Shown: positions 43,205 to 53,658 of the stretch, piece by piece
How positions within the stretch are numbered: position 1 is the first letter of the stretch
How the letters are laid out: each line of letters starts with the position of its first letter
NCBI GenBank assembly: GCA_022826865.1
Contig: JAJDUC010000056.1
Coordinates: 62,001-126,000, forward strand
DNA: 64,000 nt
Source of the DNA: Anaerolineae bacterium
GTDB taxonomy: Bacteria; Chloroflexota; Anaerolineae; Aggregatilineales; Phototrophicaceae
Direction: 5' to 3'
Notes under the pieces: generated by a model
Told to the model about the DNA's origin: nothing
Seen by the model: only the letters and a program-made list of their open reading frames with translations
The model's database searches: none
Made by a program: the position numbers and the translations under genes

Positions 43205-45112
43205 ATGACCCGGTCGCGCCTGCTCATACCGCTCATAGCGATCATTTTACTTGGTTACATCCTGCGGATTCACAATTTGCAGGCCGTGCCGCTGCGCGGG
43301 GACGAAGCTTTCAGCGCCTTGAATTGGTCTGATTTGCCCTTGGGCCAATCCCTTGGCGAAATCGCGCCCCTGGACCCGCATCCGCCGCTGACTTACGCGT
43401 TTTTCAGATCCTGGCGCTTCGCGATATCGGGCATAGAGCCGGTTTTCGCCCTGCGCTACCTCAGCGTCCTCGGCAATATCATCGGCATTGCCGGCATGTT
43501 TGCGCTCGCCTGGCGGCTGAGCGGCAAGCTGATAGCCGGCTTTTTGGCCGGATTGATATGGGCCCTGCACCCTTTTGAAATCTGGCATAGCCAGGACTTC
43601 AGGAATTATGCCATCTGGGCTGGGCTCAGCGTCACATCACTGTGGATGGGTCTGCGCGTCATTGACGGCGGCCGACGACAGGATCTGCGTCTTTATGCGC
43701 TTGCAGCCACAGCCGCGGCCCTCTTCTTTTACACGGAGCTTTTCATGATGTTGGCTCTGGCCGCCAACGCCATTCTGACGCGCAGAAAAGATCTTCAATT
43801 TCTAAAACGATTCCTCGGTTTGCAAGCCGGCATCGCTTCGCTCGCGCTGTTGGCCTTCCTGCTTTTGCAGGCGCGGCCGGTTCTGGGCGGCAGCTACGGC
43901 GGCACCTTGCAAGCCTTTTCCGCAGCCGATTATGTGACGCGATTCTTGCCCGCGCTGTTTCTGGGCGAGACTATGCCGTTTGAATCGGGTCTCGTCGGGC
44001 TGATCCTGTTGGGGATCTGCCTGATAACGGCGGGCCTCGCCTGGACTGCGTCGACTCGGGAATTCCGATTCATATTCATAATCGCCTTGCTGCCGCTGCT
44101 TTTGCTGGGTGTGGTTTCGCAACGGCTCAACGTTTTTAACCCGCGTTATGTCCTGGCCACGGTTCCAGCGTTCATCTTGATTCTGTCCACGTTCAGCCGG
44201 CAGCTGGCCGGCCGCTTGCAGAGCAGAATCAAAGCCAGCCCCGGCGTCTTGGCATTGCTCTTGCTGCTTCCCTGGTTTGGGCTGGCGGTCATGGCGATTC
44301 ACTCCCATTTCAACGACCCCCGCTTCCGCAAGGCGCCGGCCTGGGATGAATTGGGCGACTTTCTCAATGCGCGAGTCAGCGCGCAAGACCTCGTCATTCA
44401 GCAGTCGGTCGATCCGGCCTTCGCTTATTATTACCGGGGCGCGGCGCCCGAGACCGCTTTGCCGGCGCATCCTGAGCAGCGGGTGGAAGAAATCATCACC
44501 GAGCTGGAGCGCCTCGGCGAATCCGCCGCCAGCGTCTACGTGGTTTCCAGCGCGCAGGCCGGCTGGCCCAACGCGGCTGTTGTGCTGGACTGGATGCGCA
44601 GCAATCGACAAGAGGTCTTGAATACCGATGTATTCGGGCTGCCGGCGCGACAATATATGCCCTGGGCAGTAGCCGATCGGTCTGCGGGCGAGCTGGCGCG
44701 CTTTGGAGACCTGGTGGCGCTTGTGGATTATGAAGTCTCCAGCGAGACGCTGCCCAGCGGTGAATTGCTGCTGTGGGTTTACTGGAGGCCGCTTGGGCGC
44801 GCGGAAGGTCCATTGAAGTCATTCGCGCATGTTTATGGCGGCGTGAATCCGCAGACTGGGGGTATATTGTGGGCGCAGGACGACCCGCTTCCACAAGCGG
44901 GACGCTTGGATGCCAGGAGCTGGCCGGTTGATGATGTTTACCGCGATGTGTATTACCTGCCGGCGGAGGACTTGGTCGATGGCGAATACCGCATCCACAT
45001 CGGCTGGTACGAAGCGGAAACGGCAATCCGACTCACGCTCGCGGACGGGTCGGATTCTTATCGGCTATTCGACTTCAGCCTGGCGCAGGGAGCCATCAGT
45101 TTCAAGCGATAG
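43205..45112 (+). CDS. GT39/ArnT-type membrane glycosyltransferase
   Basis: 635 aa. About 11 hydrophobic segments make a GT-C fold. The first external loop has the acidic motif RGDEAFSALNWSDLP and PLDPHPPLTYAFF, as in dolichyl- or polyprenyl-phosphate sugar transferases (PMT_2/ArnT). The C-terminal ~200 residues form a soluble extracytoplasmic domain (LLLWVYWRPLGRAEGPLKSF). It would transfer a sugar from a lipid carrier to a surface protein or glycan. Acceptor unknown; the secreted proteins on both sides are candidates. Confidence 0.85.
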   Translation: MTRSRLLIPLIAIILLGYILRIHNLQAVPLRGDEAFSALNWSDLPLGQSLGEIAPLDPHPPLTYAFFRSWRFAISGIEPVFALRYLSVLGNIIGIAGMFALAWRLSGKLIAGFLAGLIWALHPFEIWHSQDFRNYAIWAGLSVTSLWMGLRVIDGGRRQDLRLYALAATAAALFFYTELFMMLALAANAILTRRKDLQFLKRFLGLQAGIASLALLAFLLLQARPVLGGSYGGTLQAFSAADYVTRFLPALFLGETMPFESGLVGLILLGICLITAGLAWTASTREFRFIFIIALLPLLLLGVVSQRLNVFNPRYVLATVPAFILILSTFSRQLAGRLQSRIKASPGVLALLLLLPWFGLAVMAIHSHFNDPRFRKAPAWDELGDFLNARVSAQDLVIQQSVDPAFAYYYRGAAPETALPAHPEQRVEEIITELERLGESAASVYVVSSAQAGWPNAAVVLDWMRSNRQEVLNTDVFGLPARQYMPWAVADRSAGELARFGDLVALVDYEVSSETLPSGELLLWVYWRPLGRAEGPLKSFAHVYGGVNPQTGGILWAQDDPLPQAGRLDARSWPVDDVYRDVYYLPAEDLVDGEYRIHIGWYEAETAIRLTLADGSDSYRLFDFSLAQGAISFKR

Positions 45113-45193
45113 TTGGGATTTGATTGGCGAAAAATTAATCTCAGGTGTAGGCTCGAAAGCGGGCCGATGTCCTGAGAGTCTAAGGGGTTGATC

Positions 45194-47554
45194 ATGCGCG
45201 CTGGAAAACACTTGCTAACGGCGCTGTTGATATTAGCCTTTTTGCAAGCGACGGCATCCGCACAGGAAAGCAATTCGGTTGAAGGCCAAGCCCCGACTTC
45301 AGTGGAACCTCCAGCCGACGCCAAGACTTATATCGTTCAGCCTGGCGAGTCCCTGTTTGCTATAGCCCGGCAGTTTAACATCGCGGTCGAAGCGCTGAAA
45401 CGCGCGAATGACTGGAGCGAGAATGTTCAGCTTTTTGCGGGCCAGGCCATTCTGATACCGACCGATGAAGACAATTATCTTAGGCTCTACGAAGTTCAGC
45501 CGGGCGACACCCTGTACAGTATTTCCAAACGCTTCGGCAGTACCGCGAGCGTGCTGCAGGGCTTAAACGAAATCGCCGACGGCCGGCACATCGAAGCGGG
45601 CCAGCGGATTCTCGTGCCGCGAATTGATGAATCAGCCCTGGTGGCTTACGAGGTTCGCGCCGGCGATACACTGTTCAGCATCGCGAACGAGTTCGACTCA
45701 GCCTTATCGCTGCTTATGTCGCTCAACGGCATCGCCGATGAAGCAGCCTTGACGGCCGGCCAAAGCCTTCTCATTCCCAAGGTCGATGCCGAGGATTACC
45801 AAACGCATGTGATCGCGGATGGAGAAACGCTATACAGCATTGCGAAACGCTATGCGACGACGGCGGAAGATTTGATCGCGCTCAACGGGCTGGGGGGTGC
45901 GTCCGCAATAGAAGTTGGGCAGCGGATATTGGTCCCGGCCGTCGATGAGACGAAATATGCTGTTCATGTGGTGGAAGCCGGCGAATCGCTGTTTCACATT
46001 TCGCGTCTTTATCTTACGACTACGGCGCATCTGGGCGCCCTGAACGGCATAGAAGTTGGGACGGACTTGATTGCTGGCCACAGAATCCTCGTGCCAAAAC
46101 TCGATGAGACCATTTTCGAACGCTATATCGTACAGACTGGCGATTCCCTTCACAGCATTTCAAAGCGCGCCAATGTCAGCATCGTCGCGCTCCAAGTGCT
46201 GAACAAGCTGGCGGATGCGCGCAGCTTACGGATTGGGCAGGCAATATTGTTGCCGATCCTGGAGAAGGAAACACTTGATGTCTATGTTGTAGAGACGGGA
46301 GATACGCTGGCGAAAATCGCTGAAGCGCATAATACCAGCGTTGATTATTTGCGCTCCCTCAACGGCATCGCCGACCCCAGTCTCATTTTGCCAGAGCAAG
46401 CGATCGTTGTGCCAAAGCCAGCGCCGACGGCCGTGAGAGCCGGCTTTGGCTTCGGGATTCAAGTTTATCAAGAGGCGGACCGAGCCGGCGATCTCGCCGC
46501 GCTCGTCAGCAAGCTGGGCGTGAACTGGGTCAAGATTGATGTGCCTTGGGCCGATATCGAGAGAGAAGAAGGCGTCTTTCAGTTTGAGTCGCTTGACGCG
46601 ATGGTCGCGGCCATGGACCGGGCAAATGTCAACATCATGCTGAATATCTATGCGGCGCCGGATTGGAGTCGGGCGAGGCATATTGAAAAGCTCAACAGCC
46701 AAATGCGCGATTACAGCGGGCCGCCGGAAGACCTGAAGCGCCTGGGCTCTTTCCTCGCCAATCTCGTCACGCGTTACGCCGGGCTGGTTGATGCCTATGA
46801 AATCTGGAAATCGCCCAATCTTCTTAGATTCTGGCTGTCGCCCGTCTACCATCGGGCGCCGGAAAAAACGGCGGACGGCGAATACGGAATACCGGACGAG
46901 ATTCAGCTGGGCGCGGAATACTATGTGAGTTTGCTCAAGGTCGCCTATGACACGATTAAAGCGCATGACCCGCAAGCGCTTGTGATTAGCGGCGGCTTGG
47001 CGCCGGTGGGTTTTTCCGACCATTACAATTCGATCGAAACCGGCGCCTTTCTCAGTGAAATGCTGCGGCGGGGAGCGGCGGAATTCAGCGATGGCATTGG
47101 CGCGATCTTCAGCGCTTCGGCCGTGCCGCCGTTAATGCGCTGCTGCGTCAAACCGCCCGGGGTTGATTCGCACTACGAGTCCTTCATGCAATACATCCTC
47201 GATTTGCTGGACTTTTATCAAGAAATCCTGAGGTCGAACGGACATAGCGACATGCCGATCTTTTTGACTCAGTTCGGCTGGGGAACGCGGGAAGGGACAA
47301 ACCTGGCGATCCCCTCCAGCGGTTATGAATGGCTGAACTACACGAGCCAAGCCGAGCAGGCCTTATATGTGACTCAAGCCTACCGTGCCGCGCAGAGCCA
47401 AAACCACCCGGCCGCGATGATCCTCCACAACCTGAATGGCTGCTCGGCAGGGGACGAGGAGGCTTGTTTCTTCAGCCTGGTTGATGCCGCGGAGGAACTG
47501 CGTCCCGCGTTCAGCTCCTTTGCGGCTGTGCCCAAGACACTTGATGCGGCATAA
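45194..47554 (+). CDS. Secreted 7xLysM protein with a glycosidase-like domain lacking catalytic Glu
   Basis: 786 aa. Signal peptide ending near ASAQ. Seven LysM modules follow (about residues 40-415), each opening like YIVQPGESLFAIARQF and closing with GQxILVP; such modules bind peptidoglycan or chitin-like glycans. The rest is a clan-A TIM-barrel-like domain (GFGIQVYQEADRAG, LGVNWVKIDVPWADIE, MLNIYAAPDWSRA). The acid/base position reads EIWKSPN (K539, S540) where the family has WNEPN, and the nucleophile position reads LTQFGW (Q693) where the family has TEFGW. It is therefore probably a glycan-binding pseudoenzyme. ATG at 45194 with GGGG upstream. Confidence 0.88.
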   Translation: MRAGKHLLTALLILAFLQATASAQESNSVEGQAPTSVEPPADAKTYIVQPGESLFAIARQFNIAVEALKRANDWSENVQLFAGQAILIPTDEDNYLRLYEVQPGDTLYSISKRFGSTASVLQGLNEIADGRHIEAGQRILVPRIDESALVAYEVRAGDTLFSIANEFDSALSLLMSLNGIADEAALTAGQSLLIPKVDAEDYQTHVIADGETLYSIAKRYATTAEDLIALNGLGGASAIEVGQRILVPAVDETKYAVHVVEAGESLFHISRLYLTTTAHLGALNGIEVGTDLIAGHRILVPKLDETIFERYIVQTGDSLHSISKRANVSIVALQVLNKLADARSLRIGQAILLPILEKETLDVYVVETGDTLAKIAEAHNTSVDYLRSLNGIADPSLILPEQAIVVPKPAPTAVRAGFGFGIQVYQEADRAGDLAALVSKLGVNWVKIDVPWADIEREEGVFQFESLDAMVAAMDRANVNIMLNIYAAPDWSRARHIEKLNSQMRDYSGPPEDLKRLGSFLANLVTRYAGLVDAYEIWKSPNLLRFWLSPVYHRAPEKTADGEYGIPDEIQLGAEYYVSLLKVAYDTIKAHDPQALVISGGLAPVGFSDHYNSIETGAFLSEMLRRGAAEFSDGIGAIFSASAVPPLMRCCVKPPGVDSHYESFMQYILDLLDFYQEILRSNGHSDMPIFLTQFGWGTREGTNLAIPSSGYEWLNYTSQAEQALYVTQAYRAAQSQNHPAAMILHNLNGCSAGDEEACFFSLVDAAEELRPAFSSFAAVPKTLDAA

Positions 47555-47580
47555 GAAAAAGCCGGACGGAAACGCGATAT

Positions 47581-48705
47581 TCAAGCGCTGCGCCACTGAA
47601 ACGTCGGCCAATCGCCTTCGCCCCCGACATATTGGTATACGCCGTTCTCGAATTGCCGCGCGACGATCACCCGCCATTGCAAGGTGTGGATTTGTCCGTC
47701 GTTGGGAATGAAGGTATGCGGAACGCCGTAAGAATTGGCTCTGGTCACCTGCCGCAAAGATTGATTCGTCGTCTGGTCGACAAGCTCAACCAAGTATTCA
47801 TCATCAGCGCTCATTCCGCTTAGGCCAACCCATAGCAGCGTCAAAGGCTCTGGCGGAAGAATCGCGCCGTCCGGCGGATAGAGCAGCCTGGGCGCCAGTT
47901 TGGTGGCGGTTGGCGTCGCTGTCTCCGCGCCGCTTGGCGTTGGAAAACTGGTGGGCGGTGGCGTCGGCGCCGGCACGCGGATGCATTGACCGATTTTTAA
48001 GTTCGGCCTGCATTCCGGCCCGCCGCTCGGCTGTGTGAAATTACAGCCAGACCAGTTGACATCGCGATTCAAGTCGCTGAGGATTTCCAGCGTGATGCGG
48101 TATTGCACGGCGATAGACACCATGGAATCGCCGGCCAGGACATCGTGACAGCCGACGACCGCGCCGCTCGGCAAGACCGCGCCCGAGGTGTCATCCGCGC
48201 CGATCGTCGCCAGGAGTTCTTGCGTGGCTTCAATCCCCACTTTCGTGAATGTGGCGGTCGGGCGGGGAATCAATATAGAGATGCCGCCGCGCAGAGAATC
48301 AGCGTTGGGGATGTTTTCATTCAGCGCGACAACGGTAGCGGCGACGGCCGGCTCGTAGCCGTAACCGTGCTGAGGCAGTTGCAGGATGTAGAAGAGCGTT
48401 TCGTCTTCTTGTACAACGTACTCCATGTAAATCGACGTTGCAGTTGGCGAAGCGGATGGCGCGGGCGGCGGCTCGGTTGCGCTCGGGGCCACGGTCGCGA
48501 CCTGGACCGCAGGCGACGCCGCTGGCGCTGTCGGCGATGACTGCGGGAGCTCGGTCGCCATTATGGGTTCGCTGGTGGCGAGCCGCTTCCAATCGGCAGT
48601 CGGAGATGGCGTTGCCGCCGGACGGCCAATGTTGCAGCCGGCGGCCAACAGGATCAAGAGCGCGGGCAGCAGATCTCGGCAAATTTTCGTCGCCATGCCG
48701 ATCAT
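47581..48705 (-). CDS. LysM lipoprotein with C-terminal Ig-like domain
   Basis: 374 aa. Lipoprotein signal with lipobox LLAAGC (C24), then a ~70-residue Pro/Thr/Ser/Ala linker. Two LysM-type modules: a divergent first (EYVVQEDETLFYILQLP) and a second (DVLAGDSMVSIAVQYRITLEILSDLN) interrupted by a Cys-bounded insert (C-x-F...GGPEC). A further linker leads to a beta-sandwich domain (LLYPPDGAILPPEPLTLLWVG). Paralog of the gene immediately upstream. ATG overlaps that gene's stop in ATGA; a second ATG three codons later is possible. Confidence 0.85.
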   Translation of the reverse strand: MIGMATKICRDLLPALLILLAAGCNIGRPAATPSPTADWKRLATSEPIMATELPQSSPTAPAASPAVQVATVAPSATEPPPAPSASPTATSIYMEYVVQEDETLFYILQLPQHGYGYEPAVAATVVALNENIPNADSLRGGISILIPRPTATFTKVGIEATQELLATIGADDTSGAVLPSGAVVGCHDVLAGDSMVSIAVQYRITLEILSDLNRDVNWSGCNFTQPSGGPECRPNLKIGQCIRVPAPTPPPTSFPTPSGAETATPTATKLAPRLLYPPDGAILPPEPLTLLWVGLSGMSADDEYLVELVDQTTNQSLRQVTRANSYGVPHTFIPNDGQIHTLQWRVIVARQFENGVYQYVGGEGDWPTFQWRSA

Positions 48706-50009
48706 CCCGAGCCCTGCCATACAAAACGCCGGTCTTCGGTCTCGTAGCTGGCTTCGCCCGTGGCCGCATTGACCACGCTGATCCGCCAGACATAGTTTTG
48801 ACTGCCCGGCTCGGTCGATTGCCAATTGGCCGGAATGATGAAAAACAACTCGCGCGTGTCCGCTTCGTACTGATCCAATGTGTCCGAGTTTAGCAGGCTT
48901 ACGCGATAAATATGATCGTCCGTCAAGCGCCCGGTGCCGATCCAGCGCAGGGTAACCTGTTCGAGCGGGGCGAAGAAGGCGTTGTCGGCCGGGCTCTGGG
49001 AGACCGGCGCATTGAAGGTGGCGGTTGGAAGCGGCAACGCCGTTTCACTGCCGGAAGCAGTTGGAACGGGCGTAACGGTTGGCGTCGGCGCCGGCACGCG
49101 AACCTGCTGATTCTCCCGCAATTGCACGGTGCAATCCGGCCCGCCATAGGTCTGGCCGAATTCGCAGAGAGCAAATTCGATTTCCGGGTTCAGGTCAGCT
49201 AGTGTCTTGGCGTCTGTTTCGTATTGAAGGGCGATAACGATCATATTCTCTCCGGCTTCCACGACATGCCACATCAGGCCGGGAAGGAGAGTGGGCGTCA
49301 AGGTAGGGGCGAAGGGATCAAAAGCCAGCAGCGCCAAACCGTCCGTCGCCGTTTCCTCTTCGGCGGCGGCCGGCGTCGCCAAATGCAGAACCGCGGTCGC
49401 GGCTGAATTATGCGTTGGCGTCGGCCGCGGCACGACAATCTGCTGGCCGATCTGTATTCGCGTTTCGTCTGTGATGCCGTTGCGCGCCATCACCGTCGGC
49501 AGGATATCGAGATTCCTGTGTCCGCAGCGCGATACAATTGCGATCAGCGAATCGCCCGCCGCCACCTGCTGGACGCAAGGCGCGGCAGTTGGAGTTTCGG
49601 TCGGCGGCAGAGACGGCGCCGGGCTGATGGTATAGGTCGGGCTGGGCGGGCCCGGCGTTACTGAGGGCCCGAAGACAGGCATGACCTCCCGGGTCGCGGC
49701 CGGCGCTTGCGGGCCCGTCTCCATCGGAAAAAGCCGAGGAACGAGTGTCGCCGCAGCCGCAGCGCCGGCGCCGGCAATGACAAGCAGCAGAAGCAAGAAA
49801 CTGAGAAAGCGACCGCGACGCCCGAGCGATTCCTCCGCCAGATCGGTCTCGCCAAGGCGATAATCGTAGGCGAAGGCGGGCGTCTCGTTCCGTTCCGCGG
49901 GCGCCTGCGCTGTGACATCGACTATGGTAGCGCCACAGGCGCCGCAGAGAATCGCATTGCGATGATTCTGCGCGTCGCAGATCGGACAGAGTTTGTAAGC
50001 GTCGCTCAA
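48702..50009 (-). CDS. Zinc-ribbon, transmembrane, LysM protein
   Basis: 435 aa. N-terminal zinc ribbon (CPIC at 8-11, CGAC at 22-25) in the cytoplasm, a membrane segment at about 67-92, then an extracellular part: Pro/Thr linker, LysM 1 (QQVAAGDSLIAIVSRCG), linker, LysM 2 (WHVVEAGENMIVIALQYE) with the same Cys-bounded insert (C-x-F...GGPDC) as its neighbour, and a C-terminal beta-sandwich (SPADNAFFAPLEQVTLRW). Topology could link wall state to a cytoplasmic event; that is inference. Coupled to the downstream lipoprotein gene. Confidence 0.85.
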   Translation of the reverse strand: MSDAYKLCPICDAQNHRNAILCGACGATIVDVTAQAPAERNETPAFAYDYRLGETDLAEESLGRRGRFLSFLLLLLVIAGAGAAAAATLVPRLFPMETGPQAPAATREVMPVFGPSVTPGPPSPTYTISPAPSLPPTETPTAAPCVQQVAAGDSLIAIVSRCGHRNLDILPTVMARNGITDETRIQIGQQIVVPRPTPTHNSAATAVLHLATPAAAEEETATDGLALLAFDPFAPTLTPTLLPGLMWHVVEAGENMIVIALQYETDAKTLADLNPEIEFALCEFGQTYGGPDCTVQLRENQQVRVPAPTPTVTPVPTASGSETALPLPTATFNAPVSQSPADNAFFAPLEQVTLRWIGTGRLTDDHIYRVSLLNSDTLDQYEADTRELFFIIPANWQSTEPGSQNYVWRISVVNAATGEASYETEDRRFVWQGSG

Positions 50010-50127
50010 TCGAAGTCCTCTAGAACCGGAAGGGCCTCAATCACATTATAACGAATGCGCCGGGACCGTCCCGCCGATCGCCGGCCTCCATAGGCTAAGC
50101 GGGGGAAGTGATGCTCATCCCTGCCGT

Positions 50128-52770
<2,643 letters not shown>

Positions 52771-52793
52771 GACCGTACCCTCCACTCGCCCAA

Positions 52794-52830
52794 ATAAAAA
52801 GCCTTCCGTCCCCACACAAGGACGAAAGGC
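52794..52830 (-). terminator. T-box-controlled terminator before valS
   Basis: Minus strand GCCTTTCGTCC, 7 nt loop, GGGACGGAAGGC, then TTTTTATTT. It forms when the T-box antiterminator is not stabilised. Confidence 0.9.
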
Positions 52831-53040
52831 ATTCTTCCGCGGTACCACCTTGTTTCAGCGGATTGGCATCCGCTGCGCTCAAGACGCGATGACGGGCGTT
52901 AACCGGCCCGATTCTACTGACGGCGGTGTTCTTTCGGGCAACTCCCGGGCGACATTCGGCGGTGATTCACAAGCGGGCTTTCAGTCTCTGGCCCGCAGTC
53001 CCTGTTGTGAAGCGGCCTGCCTACTCTTCCCGTTCACAGT
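52794..53040 (-). promoter_or_regulatory. T-box riboswitch leader of valS
   Basis: About 245 nt leader. It carries the T-box sequence AAGGTGGTACCGCGG (52837-52851) that pairs with the tRNA 3' end, a Stem I region with AGAGACTGAAAGC, and a terminator just before the gene. A GTC valine codon at 52951-52953, in the context CCGAATGTCGCCC, is my candidate specifier; the exact loop needs folding. Uncharged tRNA-Val should promote read-through into valS. Confidence 0.93.
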
Positions 53041-53091
53041 TATTGAGTATTCATCTGGAATTTGCACACCGGACGCGGCTGGCGCCGGATG

Positions 53092-53164
53092 AGCCACCCA
53101 TGGGACTTGAACCCATAACCTATCGCTTACGAAGCGATCGCTCTGCCAATTGAGCTAGGGTGGC
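53092..53164 (-). tRNA. tRNA-Thr (anticodon CGT)
   Basis: Minus strand cloverleaf with acceptor GCCACCC/GGGTGGC, anticodon stem ATCGC/GCGAT around loop TTCGTAA (anticodon CGT, reading ACG), T arm GGGTTCAAGTCCC. CCA not encoded. It ends about 50 bp before the valS T-box on the same strand. Confidence 0.95.
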
Positions 53165-53179
53165 AATCGATATAATGGC

Positions 53180-53208
53180 ATTGTAACAGTCGCTGGCGAC
53201 TCAATCAA
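53180..53208 (-). promoter_or_regulatory. Promoter of tRNA-Thr, possibly also of valS
   Basis: Minus strand TTGATT (53203-53208), 17 bp, TACAAT (53180-53185), 15 bp before the tRNA. No clear promoter lies between the tRNA and the T-box, so read-through into valS is plausible. Confidence 0.7.
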
Positions 53209-53270
53209 GACGATTCTCTTACACCGCTAGCGTATCAGAGTCGGTTGAGTTTCTTAAAATACCGACGATT

Positions 53271-53552
53271 TGGTAGGGGCGACTCGGCGAGTCGCCCAAT
53301 TTCGATTCTGTTCGTACCCTTCGGGCGATCGGCCGGATCGCCCACAGGGCAATCGCATCAAAATTATAATGAGCGGTTCGCTACGAAAATTGCGAAAGTG
53401 TAGGGGCGTCTCGTGAGACGCCCGTTGAAAATGGCCTGCAAATTGCGGGCGTTTCAGCGAAACGCCCCTACGGATTACATAATTTGAGGGGAAATGTCAT
53501 TTATCGGCGCAATTTAAATTTGATGCGATTGCCCTGCGGATCGCCCCTACCA
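53271..53552. repeat. Palindromic repeat element interrupted by MITE copy C
   Basis: Perfect 12 bp terminal inverted repeats TGGTAGGGGCGA / TCGCCCCTACCA bound the region. Without the inserted copy C it would be about 80 bp with two hairpins (GGGCGACTCG-GCGAGTCGCCC and GGGCGATC-GATCGCCC). Flanks GACGATT and GACTATT match 6 of 7, possibly its own target duplication. Non-coding. Confidence 0.65.
53345..53536 (+). mobile_element. MITE-like inverted-repeat element, copy C
   Basis: 192 bp, same orientation as copy A. Ends CAGGGCAATCGCATCAAA on both strands (right end CAGGGCAATCGCATCAAA read in reverse), the best-preserved inverted repeat of the three. CGGATCGCCC stands on both sides (53334-53343, then one extra A; and 53537-53546), a 10 bp duplication lying inside the older palindromic repeat. 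The remaining ~100 bp to mutL holds only its promoter. Confidence 0.85.
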
Positions 53553-53610
53553 GACTATTTCAATCGAAATGGATACATTACCCTTACACCCCAGCATGGG
53601 CCAGGGCTTT

Positions 53611-53619
53611 TGATATACT
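53611..53619 (+). promoter_or_regulatory. Extended -10 promoter of mutL
   Basis: TGATATACT gives a TGN extended -10 with TATACT (53614-53619), 39 bp before the ATG. No -35 match, as allowed for extended -10 promoters. Confidence 0.5.
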
Positions 53620-53658
53620 CGGGCAACTACAGGCATTCGCCAATGATTCGGAGCGCAG

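Noticed and set aside
48400..48620. Pro/Thr/Ala-coding repeats in the LysM linkers as tandem DNA repeats
   Set aside because: Low-complexity coding sequence with no regular repeat unit.
53165..53658. CRISPR-like array from repeated GGGCG palindromes
   Set aside because: Repeats are irregular, face both ways and have no uniform spacers; explained by nested inverted-repeat elements.
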